Shown here piece after piece: positions 13,341 to 23,814 of a DNA stretch of 64,000 nt. The translations under genes were made by a program, and so were the position numbers. Within the stretch, counting starts at the first letter, position 1, and each line of letters starts with the position of its first letter. This stretch comes from Talpa occidentalis (taxonomy: Eukaryota > Chordata > Mammalia > Eulipotyphla > Talpidae): positions 44,327,199 to 44,391,198 of the forward strand of contig NW_023601104.1 of NCBI RefSeq assembly GCF_014898055.3. The letters run 5' to 3'. Below the pieces are notes generated by a model. That model did not search any database. It was not told the origin of the DNA and saw only the letters and a program-made list of their open reading frames with translations.

Positions 13341-16300
13341 TGGCAATCAAGCACAAACCTCCCATCCTCATCCCCCCAATTTTATATTGAAAAGCTGCAC
13401 TTGCTCATAAAACGTAGCTATACTAAACTGGAAACAAAGTAAGAGTAAATTCCATGGTTTTAATAAAACTGTTTATTAGGTGAGTTTTAGTTAACAAGTG
13501 GCATAATGTGTTCAATAAATGTTACTTGTGTCATTTACAAGCTTAAAATTTATTTCTCTTAAGTCATAGCAAAACAAAAGAAAGAACAATAAAATTGACA
13601 AGTTTTTGATTAGTAGTTTGGTTTAGTTACACCACATACTCCTTAGTGTTCATAAGATACAGATCACTTTTCCTCTTTATATATTATGTGAAACATCTTC
13701 AATCCATAAGTACTGAGCAGTTTTTTTTTTGTTTTTTTACCAATTATATTCACTATTTTTGAACTATTCCTAAAATCTTGTAGGGCTGTAATTGTAAGTT
13801 AATTTTGTCAGGTATTTGTAATTCCTCAAAATGTTGCAAATTTCAAATGAGAGATATTTTCAAAATCCAGAAGGTTTCAAACAACAAATTTCAAAGTGAT
13901 GCTGTGCTATACAATTCATCAAACCACTGACAAAGTAAATTAATGATGTTCTATAGCTCACTAAATGGAAAATAAAACATCAAAATCAAATAAAAAGGAA
14001 TCAAATAAAATGAATGCTTAGCTGTTTAATGTTAATTTAGTTTTCCTAAAATTCCCACTACCCAAAACATTTGCTCACATAGGTTAAGTGTAAAAATTGT
14101 ATTTTTCAGAATCTACAGTGTTATATAAATTATGCTATGCCAGTAACATTCCTTCATAAGTTAAGATTGCTTTTATATATCCTTTACTAAAAATACAGGA
14201 AATTTTCAGAGAGGTAGTAAAGTCTAAGTAGAAGATAATGGTTTCTACTTCAACTGAGGATATAAAGATAACATATAAAATAACCCAAAACAATAGGGAG
14301 TATGACAAATACAAGTTTTAAGATTTAAGAAAAAACACTTAGTGTCAGTAACTCTTTGATCATATTAAAATCAAAGGTATAGCACAGTATGATAACTATC
14401 CTAACTAAATTCAACACATTGAAAATTACACTATTTTATTTCCTATGTGTTAAAATTCTCTTTACTTATAAATTTTGCCTTAAAATATATACCAATAAAT
14501 TTCTAAATACCTTGCACCTAAGATCAAAGAGTATAGCTTGCAACTTTTAGAAGCTATAACAAAAGTATTCACATTATAATACCAATGTCATAATATTCTT
14601 CCTTCAACAAAGTAAACAAAAGAAGTAATTTATTTTAAACTTCATAAACTCCACTGATTTCCAGAAACATAATCATTTTTATATAACCCCAATCCAGAAG
14701 GGTAAATCAGCCATTGAATTTTCACCATACCAAAATGAAGGTAATGTGGGGCATTTCTTTTACTAAAAGAAAAAAATCACTTATATTTACTTTTTCATGA
14801 TTTTCAAAATGTTGACATAAAAATGGTTTGTGATTTTTAAAAAAGCATCACCCAAATTAGATAGCAATAAAATTGAGATATAACAAATCTAAGAATGCCA
14901 AGTTAAAATTTTAACTTACAGACCATACAGAAAATAATTTATATTAAAGATGATCCAGTTTTATAACCACATTTATGAAAACAGAATAAAATATACACAA
15001 ATATATGCCATAAGTATGGTGAGCAACCCCTGTTTGATCGATATAAATAAATATCTCCAGTGTCATGTAATGACATAAAAAAAGGTACACTATGACGTGT
15101 TCTAAAATCTAAAGTTTACATGACACTATTTATTTTATATATCCTTTACTATTCCGAAACAATAATGTATTCAATAACTTTTCCTGATTAACTGACCGAA
15201 ACACTCATTTTTAAAAATAATTTTAACAGATACAGTCGATCTATTTGTTAATAAAAACTAAACACATCTTCAGAAGCCAAATTAAAGAATGAAAGAACAC
15301 TATCGCTATTCTGAAAATGCAGTTATATATTCCCTAAAATGAGAAAGCAACAACTTCATGTAACCTACTTATAAAAAAGAACATAAATAAAAATTGGTTG
15401 TTTCAATCAAGCAGAGAAAATTCATAAGCCATTAGTAATAAGTTAGTACTCTGTAAGATTTACATTTTTAAAAATGGATAAATGAATTATACAGTAAAAA
15501 GTAATATAAATCTGCCTAAATGCCTTTTCTTTCTGATTATAGCAACGGAAAAATAAACTTCACAATCTTCATCATACAATCTCCTCAAATTATTTTATTC
15601 AATACAGGACATGCTGAAATACAGTGAAAATATAGTTCTATGAATTCTAAATTCATGCCAATTAATATTCAAAAGTATTTTCTTCATTTTAATCATAAAT
15701 ATTAAAGAAATGCTTAAGATATTTTAAAGATACTAAGGGGAAAAAAGAAAAACAAATATGATAAATATGAAATTATATTGACTATAATAAAGACAATATA
15801 TCTATCATTTAAATTGAAATTTATCAAAATATCCCCAAAGTATGTCATATTCTGCATTATGTATCCTGAAGAGCATTTATCTCAAATACAAAAGTATTTT
15901 TAACTAAGCCTCTAAACACAATCACATTGTTTCAAAATTAAAGTAATATGAGAAAATTTACTACTATACAACTGAAGAATACTTTCCACAAATACACTAT
16001 TACCAAATGAAAAATAGAAAAATGCTTCACGAAATAAATTATCAGTCACATTCATTATAGTAGAATACAATTACAAAACACATAAAAATGGACTTTTGAA
16101 TTACTGTATGATCCTATAAGAAAATCCTTACAACTCAATGGTATAATCAAAGTTTTATATAATTGAGTTCATCTGAGATGAGCAAGGTAAGTATCCCTTA
16201 CACATATCTGAGTAAGAGAAGTTGAAGAGGGCTCAAAGGCTGCAATACTGAAGAATACCAGAATCTTAGAAAATTCCACAGGCTTGTGGTCAAGTGTGAA

Positions 16301-16528
16301 CAGACTGTTAACATTAAAGTATATCAAAAGAGAGAGATGTCTCTGTCCAAACGGGTAACGAAAATTATATTTAAATACAAAGTGCTCAAAATAAATTGCA
16401 AGGCTTTATTTTATCCTTAAAATTGATTCCATACTGTGTGATTGGTTTCCACCTGTTACAGGCAGAGTATAAGCCTTCTTTTATCCAGACAGTACAACTC
16501 ACATTTGATCAGGTTACGTCACTACATG

Positions 16529-16571
<43 letters not shown>

Positions 16572-18280
16572 CACACACACAATTTTATTCATCGCATTCT
16601 AGTTTTCCATTTTTTCCAAAAGATGTGCTTGCTCTATATGAATAACATGCCTCAGAGCTATAAATAAAATAAGCAATTTCAATGAAATAAAAAAAAATGC
16701 ACAACTAAGTGGACTAAAAACAAAAGACCTAATTCTTGGTGTACCCTTTCTAACCTACTGAAAATAAACTATATTCAAATGAAAAGGCATTTAATTTACT
16801 ATTTGGAATATCCTTGATAAATACCAATTTTCTGTAACATCCCTGCACATCTGATACCACCTCATGTATAATGCAAAAAAGCTATTTCATTTTCATCTAT
16901 TGACAGTGAATTTAATTTACCATTGCAGCTCTTTTCCTAAAACTATCATGTTATTAATTCTGCAATCAAGCTCTTTTGAGTGCTTTTATTTGTACTAAGG
17001 GTTTTCACAATTCCACATTGATTTTTTTTCATCATAATATACCTTTTAAACATGGCAATGTGAATATGTTAGCAAACTTTGTTAATGCATAAGGAAAAGT
17101 TTCGGGAACAAGGAACGCCATTTACAAAACTACACTCACTGGAAACAAACTTTCAAAAGACGTCATATCTAACAGATTGCATTTTAGTTTAATAAATTTA
17201 AAGTTTACCAAATATACTATATTTAATTTATATACCTAAATGACAGTTTCAACCATTCTAAAACCTCCTTATCCAACATAATGGTCCATTTTCTACAACC
17301 AAGTGATTGGCTATGAAGAAGAAATCCTCCAAATGTTCTGCTTACATTCATGCCAGATGTCTTTGCTGTATTAAAGAACTCTTACTGAATTAGATCATTG
17401 AAAGCAAATCGGCTTTTCTTCTTCACCAGAAAAAAAAAAAATAAGCAGTATCAGTCCCCTCAGCACTACATTAATATTTTATGGTCATAAAGATAAAATA
17501 ACCCCCGAAATGGTAAAAAGCAAATCAGTTAATGATGTTTTATCTAGGAGATACACTATTCATTATGGAGATTTTCCCATTAAACTTAAAATCTATATAG
17601 TGAGTAGCAAAATTTAAAAAAGGATAAACGTTTAGAACTATGTAACATTTGAAATAAAAAAGCACACTGTAAAGTACAAAAAAATAACACCACCTACAAA
17701 ATTCGCCATATTCCAGTGGGTTACAGTACCATGTAAACTGTTAACATATTTTAATCAACTACAACTATTAAGTAACACAAATTTTAAAGCATTATTTTAC
17801 TTCTTACATAATAATACACTTCCCATTACATTAAAAAACCTCAGTATTTTAAAAATCTTAAGAGGCAGCACTTGTCCCCTTGGTTCACTCCAGGGCCAAC
17901 AAACAAAGCAATGAAGCAGAAAGAGGTACATAATGGATTTAGAAGTAAATGGTCCATTCTTTAAGAAACCTTCCTACCCCCTCTTCTGAATTCACTCTAG
18001 ACTAATTGTCATTACAATGATGTCTGAAAACTTCAGAAGTACCCTATTTCCTGATGCCAGCTGTCCAAGTTTCTATCTTTAAATTTTAAAGTTGTTTCCT
18101 AATAAGATACTAGTATGTAGAAATACCCAGAAGATTCATCTCCCAATGGGTCTAAATCACATACACAGTATATCAATTATTGAAAAAGGACATAATCAAC
18201 GATGGAAATATTCTAATCTTTCCACAAATACTCTACTACAGCAAATTATAAAGTCTACACTAGTGAGAATGTCTTTCAAT
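13341..18280. other. AT-rich intron 2 up to the exon 2 flank
   Basis: No transposon recognised. The only clear repeat is the CA microsatellite at 16532-16581. The interval 17240-17420 is of higher complexity and may be constrained, but I see no defined motif. Confidence 0.5.
16532..16581. repeat. (AC)n microsatellite, interrupted once
   Basis: A run of about 19 AC units is broken by one T and then continues for five more units. Confidence 0.97.
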
Positions 18281-18303
18281 ACAGCACACAACACACACAG
18301 AGC
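18281..18303 (-). promoter_or_regulatory. UG-rich intronic element downstream of exon 2
   Basis: About 53-75 bases after the exon 2 donor, the sense strand reads as UGUGUGUGUUGUGUGCUGU. UG-rich elements at this distance are bound by CELF-type and TDP-43-type splicing factors. A role in exon 2 splicing is inference. Confidence 0.35.
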
Positions 18304-18355
18304 TCTCCTTTCTTTCCTTGGAGATACAGCAAACAATCTCTACCATTGCACCTAC

Positions 18356-18499
18356 CTGGGTAAAAATCTTTGGACTTAGACAGCTTGATGGTGGCTCCAG
18401 TTTCTTTTTGCAACTGAACAATTGTCTGTCCTCCCTTCCCAATTATAGATCCAGCGGCATAACTAGGTATGAGAACCTTTAGAAAATACTGGCCATCTT
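18356..18499 (-). CDS. NOVA1: NOVA1 exon 2, first part of KH domain 1 (residues 46-94)
   Basis: This exon encodes [17 protein letters not shown] followed by the KH signature [10 protein letters not shown]. The GxxG loop (GKGG) falls at residues 66-69 of the protein, and the exon continues to KDFYP before the donor. The acceptor is TTTTTCAG just 5' of AAGATGG, and the donor is CCAG/GTAGGT at 18356/18355. A TTAAC at about 30 bases upstream of the acceptor is a possible branch point. The exon is 144 bp and lies between two phase-1 introns, so skipping would keep the frame but remove the RNA-contacting loop of KH1. The rest of KH1, KH2 and KH3 lie beyond the left edge. Residues match NOVA1, and the N-terminus joined to it excludes NOVA2. 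Confidence 0.97.
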
Positions 18500-20205
18500 C
18501 TGAAAAATGCAAAGAAATATCTTTGGTTAACATGACATTTTAAAACTTTGCGTCCCCTCTCCACCCTCAAGGGAGGAAAACAGCAATTAAGACATTGGGC
18601 AGAAACTGCAGCAAATATGGGGTTAAAAAATTTAAGGAACGAAAATAAGCTCAATACACTGAGAAACAAATATGTACAAAATGTTTTCCATTTCGTAGGA
18701 CTTATACTTTTCAAACTTGGAATTAAATTCTAAACACGCGCTCCTATTTTGTAGCACTGTAGAAACTGATGACTAAATTCCAGTTGTTATTCCAAACATG
18801 GAAGTAGTCCAATTCTATCTGTGGTTACTATGGTAAAACGAAATGAACTGACCCTTTAACAAAACTTCAGAAATTGATACGATGACAAACCTTCGCTTAA
18901 CACGGCTGCAAAATAATTAAAAGGGCTGTTAGTGATAAGCTACATTTGTTTGACATTAGCTAACACTACAATTAGCCATTGCCTATATCCCACTTAAAGT
19001 ATGCAAAACAAACATTCTCCTAGCAAATAATCCACCCGAACTGTAGGGTGTATTCCAAGTCTCCAGTAACTGCCAGGAAATAACTCAAAGTGGTGTAGAC
19101 GGGCAAATCTAACTAATCCTGGGGTATTTCTTTAGCACGTCTCAGTCTCTCATGATCTGTTTAAGCTCATTAATTAAAGGACCTTAAGAATTCTGCCAGG
19201 ACTAAAAAGCTTAGGAGTCATTTCTATCAAACACGCGTAAAAACGACCAAACTACACGATGATGCTCCCTTTCCAAAACCACCACAATTGAGAGGGGACG
19301 GATGATCCAAGAAAGAGAGAAATGAAACTGTTTTAGGAAATCAAGCCAACACCATAAACTTTAATATCCGTCCAACTGATCATGTCTTAACCAGGAAACA
19401 CCCCGGAAAATCCAGCTTCCTTATGTGCATGAACGTTCCAAAATTTGCGGGCGTGCCGTCGCCAGACCCCCATCCGTCTCTAATGTACATGCTGTAGATA
19501 CATTCACCTCTGCCTCGATGCATTGGGTGCATTGTTAAGATGACTCCAGTGCCCATGAAGACGCGATACCGGTCCCGTTATAACTCATCTTCCCAGGAAG
19601 CGCAGGATGTTAACTAACAAGTCCCAGTCCCAGACACCCCCACCCTCGTATGCACACCCCGAAGACAAAATCAATGAGACATTTTTGCACCGACAATACA
19701 AGTGCGGTAAGAGCATGCACTCAAGATTTTGCATACTACTTGTGGCCAGAGCGAGGGGATGGGGAGAGAAAACTCTCCGGTGCCCCAATCATTCGCTCTC
19801 CGCTAACCGAGTGCCATTTATTTATTTATTTTATCCGACTGTTCAATGCAGCGCGCATCTTCGGGCAGCCATCACCTCACTCGGGGGTCATCCTCCTCCT
19901 CCTGAGCGGAGCCCCTCGCCCCGTCTAGGCTATTTAACGGGTCAGCCTTTCGACCGATTAAATGGAAAGATAGGTCTATTCCGAAAAACCGGTCGCCATT
20001 TTGATGAATGATAAACACAGAAATGGAAATGTGTCGGGGACAGCGAGGTGCGGGGCAGGTGCAGGGGAGGGGGCGCGGGGCCGGGGCGCGGGAGCCGCGG
20101 GGTTCGGGCTGGAGGTGTCCGGGCCGCGGGCGGGCGGGAGGGCGGGAGGAGGCAGGGGCGGGCGGCGGGGGATGGGGCCGGCGGGGAGGTGGAAGTGATA
20201 CCCAC
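18500..20205 (-). other. NOVA1: NOVA1 intron 1
   Basis: The intron is 1,706 bp and runs from the GTGGGT donor at 20205 to the TTTTTCAG acceptor at 18500. Its 5' part (about 19990-20205) lies in the CpG island and is C-rich in the sense direction. The 3' part is AT-rich. I see no repeat of the local SINE family, no L1 and no convincing extra exon in it. CpG dinucleotides extend at lower density to about 19440, as expected of a CpG-island shore. Confidence 0.9.
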
Positions 20206-20341
20206 CGCCCGTATTGGTCCTCTTGGTGCTGCCGGCTTCAGGGGGGGCTTCCAGCGGCCTTTTCCGCGAGTCCGGCGGGTCCAGGTCTATGGGAACCCCA
20301 GTGTGGGTCCCGTTCTGCTGGATGGGAGCTGCCGCCATCAT
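20206..20341 (-). CDS. NOVA1: NOVA1 exon 1, coding part (residues 1-45 plus one base)
   Basis: NOVA1 is a neuronal RNA-binding protein that controls alternative splicing by binding YCAY clusters through three KH domains, mainly in the nucleus. The reading frame starts with two methionines (MMAAAPIQQNG...), which matches the known vertebrate NOVA1 N-terminus as I remember it. Residues 26-28 (RKR) and 40-41 (KR) form a bipartite nuclear localisation signal. The exon ends after codon 45 (GGC) plus one G, followed by a GTGGGT donor at 20205-20200, so the intron is phase 1. Joining to exon 2 gives [12 protein letters not shown] across the junction, which confirms the splice. The first ATG has A at -3. 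The second ATG (20338) has A at -3 and G at +4, so it is the better Kozak context and could share initiation. The reading frame stays open into the intron, but that extension is not protein. Confidence 0.97.
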
Positions 20342-20394
20342 GTTTGCTGTTCCTGCCGCTGCTACGGGGAGAAGCTTCTCCCTTTTGTTTTGGC

Positions 20395-20417
20395 TTTTTT
20401 TTTTTTTTTTTTTTTTT
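20395..20417 (-). repeat. A23 tract in the NOVA1 leader (T23 on plus strand)
   Basis: Twenty-three consecutive T on the plus strand are followed by GCTTTTGCTTTTG. In the mRNA sense this is an A-rich tract ending 53 bases before the NOVA1 ATG. It is a mutable homopolymer and, if transcribed, a possible poly(A)-binding-protein site in the 5' UTR. Confidence 0.85.
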
Positions 20418-20562
20418 GCTTTTGCTTTTGGGTTCTCTTAAGGTTTTTTTAATCGGATCAATAGAAATCTCTTTAGAAAAAAGCGATGTTGCTGGTTTGT
20501 TCTCACTGGGGAGGGGGCAGGGCTGTGGAGCAGCTGCAGTGCAGTGTCAGAAGGAGACGGGA

Positions 20563-20647
20563 ATGGAGGGGGTGTGAGAGACGGAGGGTGAAGGAGAAGA
20601 AAGGAGCGAGGGGGAGAGAGTGAGAAGGGAGAGGGGCGAGTGAATGA
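20563..20647 (-). promoter_or_regulatory. YCAY cluster (possible NOVA binding) upstream of NOVA1 start
   Basis: In the NOVA1 sense direction six YCAY tetramers fall in 85 bases (plus-strand positions 20563, 20574, 20588, 20620, 20640 and 20644). YCAY clusters are the known NOVA binding motif. Whether this stretch is in the transcript depends on the start site, and the pyrimidine-rich context raises the chance rate. Confidence 0.35.
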
Positions 20648-20725
20648 GCGGGAGGAGGGAGCGGGAGGACGGGCAGAGGGAGTGGGAGACCGCGAGGGCT
20701 GGCGGGGCGCGGGGCGCAGCCGAGC

Positions 20726-20756
20726 CGGAGGAGGAGGAGGAGGAGGAGGAGGAGGG
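20726..20756. repeat. (GGA)n trinucleotide repeat
   Basis: A run of about ten GAG/GGA units on the plus strand reads as TCC repeats in the NOVA1 sense direction. It lies in the leader or promoter region and contributes to its polypyrimidine character. Confidence 0.9.
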
Positions 20757-21397
20757 GAGCGTGAGGGAAAGAGTGAATGAGCAGGAGGAGGGGAAGGCGG
20801 TGGGTGCGGAGAGCGGAGCGGGCGGCGGAGGAGGGCAGAAGCCGGGCCGGAGCGCGGCGGTCCCCGCACCGCGCTAGCGCTGCGCTCGCTCCCGCCGCTG
20901 GTGCTGCCGCCGCCGCTGCCCGAGCGCTTCTGCCGTTGCCTGGGCTGCTCCGCGCTGCTGCTGCTGCCGCCTGGTCTCGCTCATTATTTCTCCCGCTTGT
21001 GTGTGGGGGGGCGCGGGGGGGCCGGCGGGGAGGGAGGGAGGGAGGGCGGGGGACGGCTGCGCGGGGAGGGCGAGCGGGCTTGAGTTCGTAGACACCCACA
21101 CACTTCGCGCTCGGGTCCCTGCCTCTCAGCAGCGCCGCCGCCTCAGCCTGCGGGGGCGACGGGGGGGGCGCGCGCGGGGCGGGGTGGGGGGGGCGTGTGA
21201 GTTTCTCCGCGCGTGCGTGTGCGCGCGGGCTGAGCGCGTGCGCGGGGGCGCGCGCCAGCCGCGGGGGCGTGGACGGGACGCGGGTCTGGGCGCTCCTGTG
21301 GGAAGGGAGGGGTGAAAGGTCGCGGGGCCCCGGCAACACGGCTCAGGCAAACGTAAGCGGCTTGTCGCGGAAACCGAGGGGTCCTAGAAACGCGCTA

Positions 21398-21523
21398 GGC
21401 GGGAAGGCGGGAAGCGGGATTACTGACAGCCGCGCTAGCCAATAAAATGGAAGGGGGAGACGGGCGCTTCAGTCCCCTTCCCAATCAGGGAGCGTGGGCT
21501 TGAGAGGGCGGGAAGGGGCGGGG
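21398..21523. promoter_or_regulatory. CCAAT/GC-box cluster, candidate divergent promoter
   Basis: Two CCAAT boxes lie on the plus strand at 21439-21443 and 21481-21485, 42 bp apart. GC boxes follow at 21506-21511 and 21515-21523. GGCGGGAA elements resembling E2F sites lie at about 21398-21413. The cluster is 1.1 kb upstream of the NOVA1 start codon. Its spacing and orientation would suit an NF-Y/Sp1 promoter firing to the right, giving a divergent noncoding transcript; that part is inference. Confidence 0.45.
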
Positions 21524-21640
21524 TGGGAGCTTCGTCCAGCTGGGACTGGAGCGACGACGGTTTGGGCTAGTGTGGGAAGGGCGTGCGAGTGACCGTTGGC
21601 AGTGGGTGGGACGGCGTCCAAGCCGAGGGGCGAACGCTGA

Positions 21641-22319
21641 GTGTATGCCAGCAGGACTTCCGCATAGGTTTATTCGGTTTTTTTTTTTTTTAAGAGTTAG
21701 TTGAAAGACATTAGTTGCATCCCATTCATTGGCGCTTTTCTGCGAGGTGATTTCATCAAGAGAGTCTTAATCGGACCGTGTCGCATCGTTAGGGAACTTA
21801 GAGTGTCACTCGCCGCCTTGAAATCCTGTCGGGAACAAGCCAAGATATAAATAAAGTTAGGTATGGTCTTCCGTTGAAGAGGCGCTGATAGGTAGACTAA
21901 AGACAGCCAACAGCCGAAATGCTTGCCAAAAAAAAAAACAAAAAACCTGAATATTGAACGAAATACGAGAATATAGGATAGAATTCATTGAACGTGCACA
22001 GCTTATGATTAGACAGATTTTGGATCTCTGCTGAACCCGACTTAAAACACTACAAGGGGAAAAAAAAACAAAAAAAACACCTGATATAGCTGGAATAGAC
22101 AGTCTGAAGAGACTCAGTTTATAGACGAGTAAAATGACTTCTGGAAGTATTTTGCTCAAAGTCATCCATCACATTAGTAGTTTAATTAAGTCAGTGTTCT
22201 AGGAAGCAGGAATAGCGGAAAAGCATGGGTTTTGTTGTCCAAAATCTTGGTTTTCGGTCACCGCCAGCATATTTTAAAAGTCTGTCGGGCAAATTCCTTA
22301 ACATGTTGCTGTTTGTTAA
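21641..22319. other. Island shore and upstream sequence, nothing recognised
   Basis: CpG density falls quickly after 21640. A T13 run lies at about 21679-21692 and A-rich runs near 21928 and 22060. No gene or transposon recognised. Confidence 0.55.
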
Positions 22320-22525
22320 GGGCTTACCTGTGTCAAGCAGTCCACTTTGCATGTGATGTTCTTTACCTATAGCATGTCATGTAGTTTTTGTTCTCCCCAT
22401 TTTATGAGGCAGTTTAGGCTTAGAGATAGTAATAATTTACCCAAAATCACAGAGGTATAAACATTGTAGTAATAATTCAAACTCCGGGCTTCCTGATTCC
22501 AAAGCCTGTTCTCTCCGAATATTGC
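22320..22525 (+). mobile_element. MIR SINE
   Basis: It shows the MIR order: CCTGTGTCAAGCA, CCCCATTTTATGAGGCAG, CCAAAATCACAGAGG, then ATTCAAACTC and CCAAAGCCTGTTCTC. The copy is near full-length and diverged. Confidence 0.85.
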
Positions 22526-23523
22526 AGTAAGCTAGATCCTCAGGTCCCTGCCACTTAAAACAAGGACTGCAGCTCCTGCTTCCACAATTCTTATGACTCA
22601 AATAAAGTAATACATGTGTTGATAATGATAATGTATGGTAAGATGTAAAAAGGCTTAAATACATTCACTAGATTTCTGGAACAGAGATGTTCCTTCCCTA
22701 TGCATTTCATTTTACCATTTCAACCTAAAAGATGACTTTATTGTTAAGCTAGCATAAGGAAGGATTTCACTATAATTGTATGGTACGCTAATCCAGAATA
22801 CCTGTATATCTTAAGCCATAACCAAAGAGAATAAAATTTAATTTCTGATGAGAAGGGAATGGAAAAGAATTCTAATCTTACCCATAGAATCCTTTATTAA
22901 AAGGAGCATTTAGGAGACATTGAAATTCCTGGTGCTTTTTAAGTAATGAAAGATAGATGACAATCTGCTGAATGAGGAAGAGAATAACATTTAGTTTGTG
23001 AATAAAGGTTTATCTGGAGCATGAAAAGCTACGTTTGCTTCAAGTCAGGGGAGATGATAGGTTGGGAGTTGAAAGAAAGAAGAGCAGGTAAGTTAGTGCA
23101 TATTAGTAAAGGTCTTTGAACCAAAGTCTACAATATTGATCTGTTGTATTATGAAATAAGAAATCACTATATAGTTTTCACAACAAAAATAGTATTAATG
23201 CACAAAATTACATTTTTAAAAAATTGAGTTATGAATAGGAAACACCATGGTTTAGATAAGGCTAATCAATCAAGATAAGGCAAATCTGGATATCATGCAA
23301 TCTAAGTGTCCTGTGAACTGTACAAAAGATGTAAGGATTTCTTAAATTAAAAAAAAAAAGGAAAAGCTGGAATTTGATACTAGATTTTTAAGACAATTAA
23401 AGACAAAAGAATGATAGTTCAAACTTGGCCAAAGTATTCATTAGAATATAGTTTTGAATTAAGACTTTTAGAATTGCAAAGGTGGATGTTAATAAATTTC
23501 TAAAAATAAAATAGTCTCAAATA
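22526..23523. other. Intergenic, nothing recognised
   Basis: AT-rich upstream sequence without recognisable repeat or gene. Confidence 0.55.
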
Positions 23524-23536
23524 GTTTAGAAAATAT

Positions 23537-23801
23537 ATTTTTAAGATTTATTTATTTATATATGCAAGAATGGGGTACAAGCCAGAGGTGTGGGGGGTGA
23601 GAGGATTCACCAGAGACAAAGTGGGGAGCAGAACAGGCAGAGTGACTGAAACACACTGCTGAGGGGAGCAGTAGGCAGGTCAGGAGAGGTCTGCTGTGCC
23701 ATGTGGGTAGCTCCCTGGCCGGGGATCGAACTCATGCTGTAGTGGCTATAGATAGCTTCATAGGTTGTGTCTTAACCCCTTGCGCCATTAGAGAGGCCCC
23801 C
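23537..23801 (-). mobile_element. tRNA-derived SINE, subfamily A
   Basis: Reverse-oriented complete element: tail at 23537, head (GGGGGCCTCTC) at 23801. It is flanked by a 13-bp duplication with one mismatch, GTTTAGAAAATAT at 23524-23536 and GTTAAGAAAATAT at 23802-23814. Confidence 0.93.
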
Positions 23802-23814
23802 GTTAAGAAAATAT

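Larger units (their letters stand above)
1..18355 (-). other. NOVA1: NOVA1 intron 2 (3' end outside window)
   Basis: The intron begins with GTAGGT at 18355 and continues past the left edge, so at least 18.3 kb is intronic. It is AT-rich with many short poly-A and poly-T runs. It contains two recent SINEs near the left end (1-228 and 2785-3043), one ancient interspersed repeat, one MIR, two CA repeats and a G-rich run, each listed separately. I found no second NOVA1 coding exon within it. Confidence 0.9.
20342..20981 (-). promoter_or_regulatory. NOVA1: NOVA1 5' leader and proximal promoter, ATG-free
   Basis: Upstream of the NOVA1 start, the sense strand has no ATG for 640 bases; the first is at 20984-20982. 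The sense strand here is strongly pyrimidine-rich (TCC repeats, CTCTCC runs) and ends in an A-rich tract 53 bases before the start codon. The transcription start cannot be fixed from sequence alone, so the boundary between leader and promoter is unknown. No TATA box is evident, which fits a CpG-island promoter. Confidence 0.6.
19990..21640. promoter_or_regulatory. CpG island covering NOVA1 exon 1 and promoter
   Basis: The segment is very GC-rich with dense CpG dinucleotides, in sharp contrast to AT-rich DNA on both sides. It spans the start of intron 1, exon 1, the 5' leader and about 0.7 kb further upstream. The plus strand carries more G than C over most of it, with G-runs at 21004-21052 that could form quadruplexes. 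Such islands usually mark the promoter of a developmentally regulated gene. The edges are judged by eye. Confidence 0.9.

Noticed and set aside
18276..18355. Read-through of exon 2 (RCNGRDCLL...)
   Set aside because: It lies after the CCAG/GTAGGT donor and departs from the NOVA1 sequence.
19976..20205. Extension of the NOVA1 exon 1 frame to 121 codons
   Set aside because: The frame reads through the GTGGGT donor into proline-rich intron sequence. The join to exon 2 restores the known protein, so the extension is not coding in the main transcript.
20503..21339. Long proline- and serine-rich open frames on both strands in the CpG island, up to 278 codons
   Set aside because: They follow from GC-rich composition lacking stop codons, overlap in many frames, and match no family. 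Some begin at GTG rather than ATG. They lie in the NOVA1 promoter and leader.
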